A stretch of 9,698 bases of DNA from Candidatus Kerfeldbacteria bacterium (GCA_016192205.1 JACPUP010000035.1:1-9698); one strand, 5' to 3'; shown: positions 1 to 6,136, counted from the first letter of the stretch. Translations and numbers: made by a program. The notes: generated from the sequence alone by a model not told the origin.

Positions 1-311
1 CGGTCGAACAGCGACAGCAGCCCGCGCAGGTGATCAAAGTCCGGGTGGGTCAAGACCACCAGCTCGAGCGTGCGGTCCGTTGCCGGCAGGCGGCTGGCAA
101 CCTGGTGGACGAACCGCGGTGACGGGCCACCGTCAACGATGAGGTCGAAGCTTTCGCTCCGCAGATGCATGCCATCGCCCTGGCCGACGTCGAAAAACGT
201 CAGGCTAAACCCACGCTCGGCCGGCCACAGTCCGACTGCAGCAATGGCGAACGCGGCCAGACCGGTCACGAAGGCCAGCCGATGACGCCGCAGTGTGCTC
301 GGCAAGCTCAT
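1..311 (-). CDS. MBL-fold protein, ComEC C-terminal-like (partial, runs off window)
   Basis: This is the N-terminal 103 codons of a metallo-beta-lactamase-fold hydrolase like the C-terminal domain of ComEC/Rec2. It starts at ATG 311-309. Residues 12-29 form one membrane segment (LAFVTGLAAF...), followed by the ComEC-type motif FFDVGQGD (39-46), then IVDGG (58-62) and the metal-binding motif THPDFDHLRG (88-97), in which the HxHxDH signature appears as HPDFDH. In ComEC this domain faces outward and is thought to degrade the non-transported DNA strand. Its start overlaps the stop of the upstream membrane protein as ATGA, so the two are probably translationally coupled and work together. The remainder lies outside the window, so the other metal ligands cannot be checked. 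It could also be a free-standing MBL hydrolase. Confidence 0.85.
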   Translation of the reverse strand, partial: MSLPSTLRRHRLAFVTGLAAFAIAAVGLWPAERGFSLTFFDVGQGDGMHLRSESFDLIVDGGPSPRFVHQVASRLPATDRTLELVVLTHPDFDHLRGLLSLFD

Positions 312-1711
312 GGCTGCCACGGCGCTGGCCGTACCGGACACGTACAGATCGCGCACGGCCGCTCGCGCCACACCAGCGCCGCGATGAGCACGGCCGCTGG
401 AAATATCCAGGGTAAAGGATTCGGAAGGTCGAGCGTCAGGGACGCGAACGGTAATCGCGCGATCCACGCGATGAGCCCGAGGAACGCGTTGGACAACCAG
501 ACAACGGGCGTGCCGACCACGGCCGCCAGATTCGGCGCGACCAGGGCGAGCACGCCGACGCCAGCACTACCGAAAAACAAAACCGGCACCAGCGGTAACA
601 CCAGCAGATTTGCCAACGGCGCTACGGGCGACAACCGATGGAACAGCGGCACGAGAATGGGCAGCGTGAATACGAACGCGGCAGTTGAACTGCCAACGAT
701 GTTTCGGATAAATCCGGGCAGGCGTTTGGGAGGCGCCAAGCGGTCGGCGGCCAGGATGAGCCCGAGCGTTGCGACGACGGAGAGGAGAAATCCCAGGTCA
801 GCCATGAGCCCTGGCTCGACCGCCACGAGGCCGATGACCGACAATCCTAACAATCGCGCTGCCGTTGCTCGGCGGCCGATCCACCGCGCCACGATGAGCA
901 ACGCACCCATGACGCTCGCCCGCAACAATGACGGCGGCACGCCCGTGAGTATGAGGAACGCGGCCAGCGCAACCAGGATGAGCGCGAACGCTGGCCGGCG
1001 ACCAACGAGCGCGGGAACAGTCGCCACGAGCACAGCCACCAGCACCGACACGTTGTAGCCCGACAACGCCAGCACGTGGCTCGTGCCACTCACCCGAAAA
1101 TCTTCCACAATCTGCGCGTCGAATGTCCGCGTCTCGCCCAGCGTCAAGCCGATAGCGAGACTGGCCGCTGGTTCGGGGAGCGCTGTCTGCACGGCGCGGA
1201 CGAACCGTTGCCGGCCGCGGTCGAGGAGAGCCACGACCGGGTGGGCCGGCTCGCGGGCGTCAATGATGGGGTTATCGCAGGTGAGCGAGGGCGCTGACGG
1301 AACCAGCACGCTCGGCCGTTCGCGCACAGTCCACGGGCAACTGACGGTCAACCGTTGCCCGCGCTGCACGCTCTCGCGCACGAACAACCAGAGTGTGACG
1401 CCGCCGACCCCAACGGCGTGTCTGCCGATCCCGTGAACGTCCAGCGCAACACTCGACCGCGTCGCGCGCTCCTCCACCTCGCGCACGGTTGCTGCGAGTT
1501 TCGTCGCCTGTCCATCGAGCTGTCGCACTGCGTGCCAAGCCTGTGCAACCTGCCCGCCGCGCAATGCCCCAACCAGAACCAGCAGTGCGAAAACCATGGT
1601 CGGACGTCGCAGTGCCAACACGCCTGCGGCCGCAACGCCCACAACGACTGACGCGGCAACAGACAGTTGCACGCCAGCTACGAACGACAGGACACTCAAC
1701 GCCAAGGACAC
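308..1711 (-). CDS. comEC: ComEC/Rec2 competence membrane channel, without fused MBL domain
   Basis: A 467-residue polytopic membrane protein of the ComEC/Rec2 family, which carries single-stranded DNA across the inner membrane in natural transformation. Two membrane segments (about 3-50) precede a DUF4131/OB-like region (about 70-150). The Competence domain follows (about 183-445), with the family-typical motif FRVSGTSHVLALSGYN at 205-220, PPSLLRASVMGA at 259-270 and DLGFLLSVVATLGLIL at about 304-319. Family members of 700-800 residues usually carry the MBL domain in the same chain; here it is a separate gene starting in the ATGA overlap at 308-311. The start used is GTG at 1711-1709. No good Shine-Dalgarno precedes it, so the start is uncertain by a few codons; the frame stays open upstream to a stop near 1750. 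The product is clear, the exact N-terminus is not. Confidence 0.9.
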   Translation of the reverse strand: MSLALSVLSFVAGVQLSVAASVVVGVAAAGVLALRRPTMVFALLVLVGALRGGQVAQAWHAVRQLDGQATKLAATVREVEERATRSSVALDVHGIGRHAVGVGGVTLWLFVRESVQRGQRLTVSCPWTVRERPSVLVPSAPSLTCDNPIIDAREPAHPVVALLDRGRQRFVRAVQTALPEPAASLAIGLTLGETRTFDAQIVEDFRVSGTSHVLALSGYNVSVLVAVLVATVPALVGRRPAFALILVALAAFLILTGVPPSLLRASVMGALLIVARWIGRRATAARLLGLSVIGLVAVEPGLMADLGFLLSVVATLGLILAADRLAPPKRLPGFIRNIVGSSTAAFVFTLPILVPLFHRLSPVAPLANLLVLPLVPVLFFGSAGVGVLALVAPNLAAVVGTPVVWLSNAFLGLIAWIARLPFASLTLDLPNPLPWIFPAAVLIAALVWRERPCAICTCPVRPAPWQP

Positions 1712-1753
1712 AAAAGAGGCGGCTTCCGTTTTCAGCCACCGTTGTCTTCATTC

Positions 1754-1783
1754 AGGCTACCGCGGGGGCGACCACTCCGTCAA
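1754..1783 (-). promoter_or_regulatory. Candidate sigma-70 promoter for comEC
   Basis: On the minus strand, TTGACG (1783-1778) is followed after 18 nt by TAGCCT (1759-1754). The -35 is close to consensus and the -10 is weak. It lies just after the glmS terminator T-tract and would start transcription near 1747, about 36 nt before the comEC GTG. Confidence 0.35.
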
Positions 1784-1857
1784 GCAAAAAGAAAGGAGCC
1801 GTGGCCCGTCCCCCTCGTCTCGCGGCGTACTGGAGACAAAGGTTTCGTGGCCACGGC
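1784..1857 (-). terminator. Probable intrinsic terminator after glmS
   Basis: The arms gccgtggcc (1798-1806) and ggccacggc (1849-1857) are perfect inverted repeats. The 42-nt intervening segment can form an inner GTCTC/GAGAC helix. Read on the minus strand, the second arm is followed by TCCTTTCTTTTTGC (to about 1784), a U-rich tract. The position, about 60 nt after the glmS stop, fits termination. The large loop makes it less certain than a compact hairpin. The rest of 1712-1916 holds only the comEC promoter candidate. Confidence 0.55.
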
Positions 1858-1916
1858 CCGTTCGAGCCTGAATCGCGAGGCTCGTGCAAACAGGACCATT
1901 CCTCCTTGTTACTCGG

Positions 1917-3749
1917 CTACTCGACCGTCACCGACTTGGCGAGGTTCCGCGGCTTGTCCACGTCGCAGCCCCGGAGGGTCGCGATGTGGTAGGCGAGCAG
2001 CTGGAGCGGGATGACCGACAGGATCGGCTGGAGGGCAGTCAGCGTCTCCGGCACGACGATGCTGTGGTCAGCCTTCGCGATGACGTCCCTTGCAGACGCG
2101 GTGGTAATCGCGATGATCTTGCCCTGGCGAGTTTTCACCTCCTCGATGTTCGCCAGGATCTTGTGAATCCCCGCGTTCTGCGGAGCCACGACCACCACGG
2201 GCATGTGCTCGTCAATCAGCGCGATCGGCCCATGCTTCATCTCCGCAGCCGGGTAGCCCTCGGCGTGCACGTACGAGATCTCCTTGAGCTTCAAGGCTCC
2301 TTCGAGCGCCACCGGGAAGTTCGGCCCCCGTCCCAGGTACAGGAAGTTGTTGTGCTTGTGGTAGGCCTGGGCAATGGCCTTGATCTCCGGCTCCCGGCGA
2401 AGGATGTCCTCGATCTGCTCCGGCAGCGCGTCGAGTCCATCGATCAGCCGTCGTGCGTCCGTCAGGCTTACGGTCGAACGCGCGCGGCCGAACAGGATGG
2501 TCAGCATCGCGAGCACGGTCACCTGCGAGGTGAAGGCCTTCGTGGAGGCGACGCCGATCTCGGGACCGGCGTGAAGGTAGATGCCGCCATCCGCCTCCCG
2601 GGCGATCGTTGACCCGACCACGTTGACGATGCCGAGAATCCGCGCCGCCTTCCGCTTGGCCTCGCGCAAGGCGGCCAAGGTGTCGATCGTCTCACCGGAC
2701 TGCGAGATGACGAACGCGGCCGTCCCCTCCTTGATGACCGGGTTCCGATAGCGGAACTCGCTGGCGTACTCGACCTCAACCGGCAGCCGTGCGATCTCCT
2801 CGAGCACGTATTCGCCCAAGAGCGCCGCGTAGTAGGAGGTGCCGCAGCCGATGAACACAATCCGCCGCACGGCCTTGAGCTCATCCTCGGACATTTTCAG
2901 TCCACCGAACCGAACGTTCCCCTCCTCCCACAAGAGGTGGCCGCGAAGCACGTTCCGAACGCTCATCGGCTGCTCGAAGATCTCCTTGTGCATGAAGGTC
3001 TCGTGGCCGCCGAGCTCGATCTGCTCGAGGTCCCACTCAATCTCCGTGTGGGTTTTCACGACCAGCTCGGTCCCGTTGTCCACCGTTCGGATTTCCGGGA
3101 CGTCATCGGTCAGGGTCACGATCTCGTGGTCGTCGAGGTAGATGACGCGTCGGGTGTGTCGAAGAATCGCCGCGACGTCGCTCGCGAGGTAGTATTCCCC
3201 GTCGCCGACGCCGACGATCAACGGACTGCCCAGCCGAGCGCCCACGATCATTCGCGGGTGATCGGCATGGAGCACCACGAGGCCGTAGGTGCCCTCGATC
3301 AGCTTCAGGGCTGCGCGGGTGGCTGCCGGGAGGTCACCGTGGTCGAACTCTTCGATGAGGTGGGCGAGAACTTCGGTGTCCGTTTCGGAACGGAACGTGT
3401 GCCCGCGGCCCACGAGTTCGCGTTTGAGCGCCGCGTAGTTCTCGATGATGCCATTGTGGACGACGACGACCTTCCCCGTGCAGTCCATGAGCGGGTGGGC
3501 GTTGACGAGGCTCGGCTCGCCGTGCGTCGCCCACCGCGTGTGGGCAATACCCAGGCTGCCGGAAAGCTCCTTCCCCCGAATCGCGTCTTCGAGGTTGGCG
3601 ATCTTGCCGACGGCGTGCACAATCTGGACCCGGTGATCCAGCACGGCCATTCCCGCGGAGTCGTACCCGCGGTACTCGAGGCGCTTGAGGCCATCGATCA
3701 GGATCGGCGTGGCCGGCCGGCGTCCAAGGTACCCGATGATACCGCACAT
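1917..3749 (-). CDS. glmS: Glutamine--fructose-6-phosphate aminotransferase (isomerizing)
   Basis: GlmS makes glucosamine-6-phosphate from fructose-6-phosphate and glutamine, the entry step to UDP-GlcNAc for peptidoglycan. The 610-residue length is normal. The N-terminal class II glutaminase begins MCGIIGYLG, so Cys2 becomes the N-terminal nucleophile after Met removal. HTRWATHG (70-77) and HNGIIENY (98-105) are glutaminase motifs. Two SIS sugar-isomerase domains follow, with GCGTSYYAAL (301-310) and SQSGETIDTLAAL (349-361) in the first, and GRGPNFPVALEGALKLKEIS (473-492), EMKHGP (503-508) and the C-terminal DKPRNLAKSVTVE (598-610) in the second. The ATG start is fixed by the Cys2 requirement and by AAGGAGGA (3762-3755) five nt upstream. 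It has its own promoter and terminator, so it is probably monocistronic. I see no glmS ribozyme in the 162-nt leader region. Confidence 0.98.
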   Translation of the reverse strand: MCGIIGYLGRRPATPILIDGLKRLEYRGYDSAGMAVLDHRVQIVHAVGKIANLEDAIRGKELSGSLGIAHTRWATHGEPSLVNAHPLMDCTGKVVVVHNGIIENYAALKRELVGRGHTFRSETDTEVLAHLIEEFDHGDLPAATRAALKLIEGTYGLVVLHADHPRMIVGARLGSPLIVGVGDGEYYLASDVAAILRHTRRVIYLDDHEIVTLTDDVPEIRTVDNGTELVVKTHTEIEWDLEQIELGGHETFMHKEIFEQPMSVRNVLRGHLLWEEGNVRFGGLKMSEDELKAVRRIVFIGCGTSYYAALLGEYVLEEIARLPVEVEYASEFRYRNPVIKEGTAAFVISQSGETIDTLAALREAKRKAARILGIVNVVGSTIAREADGGIYLHAGPEIGVASTKAFTSQVTVLAMLTILFGRARSTVSLTDARRLIDGLDALPEQIEDILRREPEIKAIAQAYHKHNNFLYLGRGPNFPVALEGALKLKEISYVHAEGYPAAEMKHGPIALIDEHMPVVVVAPQNAGIHKILANIEEVKTRQGKIIAITTASARDVIAKADHSIVVPETLTALQPILSVIPLQLLAYHIATLRGCDVDKPRNLAKSVTVE

Positions 3750-3754
3750 CGCGT

Positions 3755-3782
3755 TCCTCCTTCGCTACCGGGTAGTTCGGTA
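3755..3782 (-). promoter_or_regulatory. glmS ribosome binding site with adjacent small hairpin
   Basis: AAGGAGGA at 3762-3755 is a near-perfect Shine-Dalgarno, the best in the window. Immediately upstream, TACCG and CGGTA (3782-3778 and 3770-3766) can form a 5-bp hairpin with a 7-nt loop. The hairpin does not cover the binding site. Confidence 0.7.
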
Positions 3783-3815
3783 CCCTCTCGTTTCGTGTGG
3801 TATTTCAGTTCTCAA

Positions 3816-3865
3816 GTTGCTGACAAGAAGACGAGCAACCTACTCATTCTGGAGACTTGAGTCAA
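3816..3865 (-). promoter_or_regulatory. glmS promoter with inverted repeat over the -10/start region
   Basis: Minus-strand TTGACT (3865-3860), a 17-nt spacer, and TAGGTT (3842-3837) form a plausible sigma-70 promoter. A perfect 6-bp inverted repeat, gttgct (3816-3821) and agcaac (3834-3839), overlaps the -10 and the expected start site near 3830. It could act as an operator or as a hairpin at the 5' end of the mRNA. No transcription data are available to me. Confidence 0.5.
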
Positions 3866-3911
3866 CAGCCACAACCAGCCGTGTGTCCGAATGTCAGACG
3901 ACGGTGGACGT

Positions 3912-4655
3912 TTACTCGGCCGCCGCTTCGAGCAGCCGGCCAGCCACGCGGTGCCAGTCGATTTTCAGCAGCGCGTACACCACGAGAACAATGCCCGAAA
4001 GCGTCAGCAGCGTGGTCGTGACGGTGTGCTCGGCCGAGGTGAGCGTTTGGCGGATGAGCGGCACTTGTCCGAACGATGCCAACAGTGTGGTGATGGTCAC
4101 CTTGCCGAGCGCCACGGGAAGAACGGTCCGGAGGATCCCAAAACGGATGAATCCAATCGGAATGAGCACCAGGTCGTCGGGAATGGGCGTGGCGCCAACG
4201 AGGAACAGGATGCCGTAGACTGCGCGCCGATGGTGACGCAGCAGCCGTTGCAAGGCTGCCAGCGAATGGCGAAACCGCTCGTGCGACACGGCATTCCCAA
4301 TAGCGCCCGCCGCATACGAGGTGAGTTCGCCGAACGCCGCGCCGAGGCCGCCCCAGAGCCCGATCAACAACGGGTTAAGGCCGAGCGCGCCGAGCAAGAA
4401 GAGAATGGCCGTGTACGGCACCGGCACCATGATGAACGCATTGCCGATGAGTGAGGCAACGAACGCGCCGAAATACCCGTACGCAAGGCTCCACGCTTGC
4501 ACCCGATACCAAAACCGGTCCAGCGAATCCCCGAGCGCGTCGTTCCCGACCACCACGGCACTGTAGACGATGACGAACGCGAGGCCGAACACCAGGAACC
4601 ACTCGGCCGCGCTGAAGCCGCGCCGAATGTAGCTACCGGCGTTGGGCGTCGGCAT
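3912..4655 (-). CDS. VTT-domain (DedA/SNARE-associated-like) membrane protein
   Basis: A 247-residue integral membrane protein resembling the VTT/DedA superfamily, whose characterised members move lipid carriers or scramble lipids. The hydrophobic segment at about 17-37 is followed by the VTT-like core: GNAFIMVPVPYTAILFLLGA (71-90), a glycine-rich GGLGAAFGELTSYAAGAIGN (102-121), and a second hairpin FLVGATPIPDDLVLIPIGFI (151-170). A last membrane helix lies at about 213-232. The paired P-x-P elements inside short hydrophobic hairpins are typical of re-entrant loops. The start ATG lies inside prfB; the genes overlap by 23 nt (4633-4655), so expression is probably coupled to prfB. The substrate is unknown, and the family assignment is by motif only. 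Confidence 0.75.
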   Translation of the reverse strand: MPTPNAGSYIRRGFSAAEWFLVFGLAFVIVYSAVVVGNDALGDSLDRFWYRVQAWSLAYGYFGAFVASLIGNAFIMVPVPYTAILFLLGALGLNPLLIGLWGGLGAAFGELTSYAAGAIGNAVSHERFRHSLAALQRLLRHHRRAVYGILFLVGATPIPDDLVLIPIGFIRFGILRTVLPVALGKVTITTLLASFGQVPLIRQTLTSAEHTVTTTLLTLSGIVLVVYALLKIDWHRVAGRLLEAAAE

Positions 4656-5731
4656 AGAAACGCAAGTACCCGTCCACGAACTGGTCCAAGTCGCCGTTCA
4701 GCACCGCACCCACGTTGTTTGTCTCGACCTTCGTCCGGTGGTCTTTGACCAGCTGGTACGGTTGGAGCACGTAGCTGCGAATTTGGTTCCCCCACTCGGC
4801 CGAGTGGTACTCGCCGCGGAGCTGCCGCTTTTCCTCTTCCTGCTTCTCGTACTCGATGGCGGCCAGTTTGGATTTGAGGATTTTCAGCGCGGTCTCGCGG
4901 TTCTGCCGTTGCGAGCGCTCGTTCTGCACCGAGACGGTAATCTTGGTCGGCAGGTGGACGATGCGCACGGCCGAGTAGGTCGTCTGCACGCTCTGGCCGC
5001 CGTGGCCCGAGGACAGGAACGTGTCGATACGCAGGTCTTTTTCCTTGAGCTCGATGTTGGCCACGTCGCCGAGATCCGGAATGACTTCGACCAGCGCGAA
5101 TGACGTGTGTCGCATCTTTTCCGCGTCGAACGGGCTGATGCGCACGAGCCGGTGGACGCCGGCTTCAGACTTCAAGAGCCCGTAGACGAACCGGCCCGTG
5201 ACTTCGAGCGTCGCGCTCTTGATGCCGGCTTCGCCGCCGCGCGACTCGTCCAGCAGCCGCGTCCGCCAGCCCTTGCGTTCGCAGTACCGCAGGAGCATGC
5301 GCAGGAGCATTTCGGCCCAGTCCTGCGCGTCCGTGCCGCCGGCGCCCGCGTGGACGGACACGATGGCCGCGCGCTCATCGTGCTTCCCGGACAGCAGCAC
5401 GCGCGACTCGAGTGAGAGGAACTCGGCCTCGAGTCTCTTGAGCTGCTTTTCGACGTCGCGGCGGAGCGACTCGGCGTCGGGGTCGTCCAGCACTTGCGCC
5501 AAATCGGCGACCGCTTTTTCCAGCCGCTCGTCCAGCGCCAGGTCTGCTTTCAGTTCTGCCAGTCGCCGGCTCTTGGCTTCAGCCTGCGCGCGATCCTGCC
5601 ACGCGTCCGGTGAGCTTAGCTGGTCTTCGAGTTCGCCTACTTCCTGTTGTTTCTGGGGCAGGTCAAAGTAACCTCCTACTGTCGACTAACTTTTTTCGAA
5701 GAATATCGAGTCGGTCTTTAAGATCTTTCAT
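4633..5731 (-). CDS. prfB: Peptide chain release factor 2, made by +1 programmed frameshift
   Basis: RF2 releases finished peptides at UGA and UAA codons. Frame 0 begins at ATG 5731 (MKDLKDRLDILRKKLV...) and after 22 codons meets TGA (5665-5663) in the context AGGAGG-TTA-CTT-TGA-C. Shifting +1 on CTT continues at GAC (5664) as DLPQKQQEVGELEDQL... to the TAG at 4635-4633. The full chain is 365 residues, equal to E. coli RF2. The stop-codon recognition motif SPF is at about 199-201, and the catalytic GGQ, in SSGHGGQSV, at about 244-246. Without the shift there is no ATG, GTG or TTG in the main frame before TTG 5502, which would lose about 76 residues of domain 1. An automatic call starting at 5502 is therefore wrong. 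The gene overlaps the VTT gene downstream and is preceded by copies of its own 5' end. Confidence 0.95.
5663..5677 (-). promoter_or_regulatory. prfB autoregulatory +1 frameshift site
   Basis: Minus-strand order: AGGAGG (5677-5672) as the internal Shine-Dalgarno-like stimulator, a 3-nt spacer TTA, then the slippery CTT (5668-5666), TGA and C. This matches the E. coli arrangement (AGGGGG, 3 nt, CTT TGA C), in which low RF2 slows UGA decoding and favours the shift. The 5-nt segment GTTAC overlapping it is complementary to GTAAC just upstream of the prfB start. Confidence 0.93.
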
Positions 5732-5850
5732 AGGATATGGATGTTACCCCGCACCGGAGCGAGCCACGCGAGCGACTGGTGCACGGGTAACCCCCTGGCA
5801 GAAGACAGTTTGCTCCGAAGAGATTGCAATCTGTCTTTAAGGTCTTTCAT
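5728..5850 (-). CDS. Small ORF: copy of the prfB leader ending at the prfB start (unit C)
   Basis: A 40-codon ORF, ATG 5850 to TGA 5730-5728, whose TGA overlaps the prfB ATG as ATGA. Its first 21 codons copy the prfB leader: MKDLKDRLQSLRSKLSSARG against MKDLKDRLDILRKKLVDSRR. The Shine-Dalgarno-like AGGGGG and the TTA codon are kept, but the CTT TGA is replaced by CCC G. The remaining codons run through a hairpin (5743-5791) and are of ordinary composition (VHQSLAWLAPVRGNIHIL). No Shine-Dalgarno precedes its start. It may be a translated upstream ORF coupled to prfB, or only a duplication relic that happens to be open. Confidence 0.5.
   Translation of the reverse strand: MKDLKDRLQSLRSKLSSARGLPVHQSLAWLAPVRGNIHIL
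5743..5791 (-). repeat. Hairpin of unit C
   Basis: The minus strand reads GTTACCC-GT-GCACC, then AGTCGCTCGCGTGGCTCGCTCC, then GGTGC-G-GGGTAAC. The outer 7-bp helix GTTACCC/GGGTAAC and the inner 5-bp helix GCACC/GGTGC are joined by a small asymmetric bulge. No U-tract follows, so it is not an intrinsic terminator. Confidence 0.7.
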
Positions 5851-5860
5851 AGGCGAGTAG

Positions 5861-5912
5861 GGTTACCCCGCACCGGAATCCCGCCTTGACGGGATGACTG
5901 GTGCGGGAAACC
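5861..5912 (-). repeat. Hairpin of unit B
   Basis: CCCGCACC pairs with GGTGCGGG, extended outward by GGTT/AACC across a small bulge. Inside, after the AGTC/TTCC internal loop, ATCCCG and CGGGAT (around a 6-nt loop) form a second helix. This is the most complete of the three hairpins. No U-tract follows. Confidence 0.75.
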
Positions 5913-5934
5913 TCCGTGACGAGGAGAGTTTTTC

Positions 5935-5970
5935 CTACAATTGAGTTAATCTATCTCGTAAGTCTTTCAT
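5935..5970 (-). pseudogene. Degenerate prfB leader copy (unit B)
   Basis: It starts at ATG 5970 as MKDLRDRLTQL and hits an in-frame TAG (5937-5935) at codon 12. Beyond the stop the leader similarity continues (GAA AAA CTC TCC TCG TCA CGG AGG), including the stimulator-like CGGAGG (5917-5912), so the copy is decayed rather than short by design. The next unit's ATG lies 120 nt downstream. Confidence 0.6.
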
Positions 5971-6035
5971 AGTATATAGGTGAGGTTGCCCTGCACTGGA
6001 GGAGCCTTAGCGACGACTGGTGCAGGGTCTTTCAT
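5967..6035 (-). CDS. Small ORF ending at the start of unit B (unit A)
   Basis: A 22-codon ORF, ATG 6035 to TGA 5969-5967, again sharing ATGA with the next start codon. It keeps only ATGAAAGAC of the prfB leader; the rest, up to the hairpin, is deleted. The hairpin (5989-6027) is inside the ORF. Translation is unproven; the ORF is listed because the ATGA junction recurs in units A and C. Confidence 0.35.
   Translation of the reverse strand: MKDPAPVVAKAPPVQGNLTYIL
5989..6027 (-). repeat. Hairpin of unit A
   Basis: CCCTGCAC pairs with GTGCAGGG over 8 bp. Relative to unit B, the left arm has gained a T and the right arm an A at the matching place, so pairing is kept. CAGTC follows the left arm as in the other units. 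Confidence 0.7.
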
Positions 6036-6041
6036 CTTTGA

Positions 6042-6132
6042 AGGGATCAGGGACTAGGGAATAGGGTACAGGGTTTGGGGTCCGATTGTCGACCGCGCCC
6101 TAAGACCCTAGTACCCTACTACCCTCGAACCC
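6042..6132. repeat. Heptamer/octamer inverted-repeat element 1 (3' of the short PsbP gene)
   Basis: The left arm is six 7-nt units: AGGGATC, AGGGACT, AGGGAAT, AGGGTAC, AGGGTTT, GGGGTCC (6042-6083). The right arm is 8-nt units: GCCCTAAG, ACCCTAGT, ACCCTACT, ACCCTCGA, ACCC (6097-6132). The arms are complementary in blocks, for example TAGGGTAC with GTACCCTA. It lies 4 nt beyond the stop of the gene ending at 6137 and separates it from the prfB leader array. Likely roles are termination or 3'-end protection of the mRNA. Confidence 0.8.
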
Positions 6133-6136
6133 AAAA

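Larger units (their letters stand above)
5729..6035 (-). repeat. Tandem array of prfB 5'-end copies, each with a hairpin
   Basis: Four ATGAAAGA starts occur at 6035, 5970, 5850 and 5731 (prfB itself). The steps are 65, 120 and 119 nt. A full unit is about 63 nt of leader sequence ending in GGnGGTT, then about 42 nt of hairpin, then about 15 nt of spacer ending in CTATG or similar. Unit C is closest to prfB, B is more decayed, and A lacks most of the leader, suggesting the copies differ in age. The array fills most of the 405-nt gap between prfB and the next gene. No convincing promoter was found inside it. Confidence 0.85.

Noticed and set aside
165..1058. Long plus-strand open frame opposite comEC
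   Set aside because: The low-complexity, Ala/Arg/Thr-rich translation has no family features, and the opposite strand is a clear ComEC.
1272..1751. 159-codon minus-strand frame over the comEC start, beginning MKTTVAENG
   Set aside because: It overlaps the ComEC N-terminus in another frame, is Arg/Cys/Gly-rich, and resembles no protein; the ComEC frame is better supported downstream.
1884..2612. 242-codon plus-strand frame opposite glmS
   Set aside because: It is an antisense shadow of a perfectly conserved GlmS; the translation is Arg/Asp/Val-rich without motifs.
2937..3860. 307-codon plus-strand frame opposite the 5' half of glmS
   Set aside because: It is the mirror frame of GlmS codons in GC-rich DNA, with no domain recognisable.
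3750..3911. glmS ribozyme
   Set aside because: The leader from the proposed start (about 80 nt) is too short, and none of the ribozyme core helices were seen; only two small hairpins are present.
4633..5502. RF2 starting at TTG 5502 as an intact gene
   Set aside because: It would lack about 76 conserved residues, and an obvious CTT TGA C frameshift site and ATG start exist upstream.
5743..6027. The array hairpins as Rho-independent terminators
   Set aside because: No U-rich tract follows any of the three on either strand at the proper place.
5728..6132. CRISPR array
   Set aside because: The repeats are coding-leader copies and hairpins with unequal steps and diverged sequence, not identical short repeats with unique spacers, and no cas gene is near.
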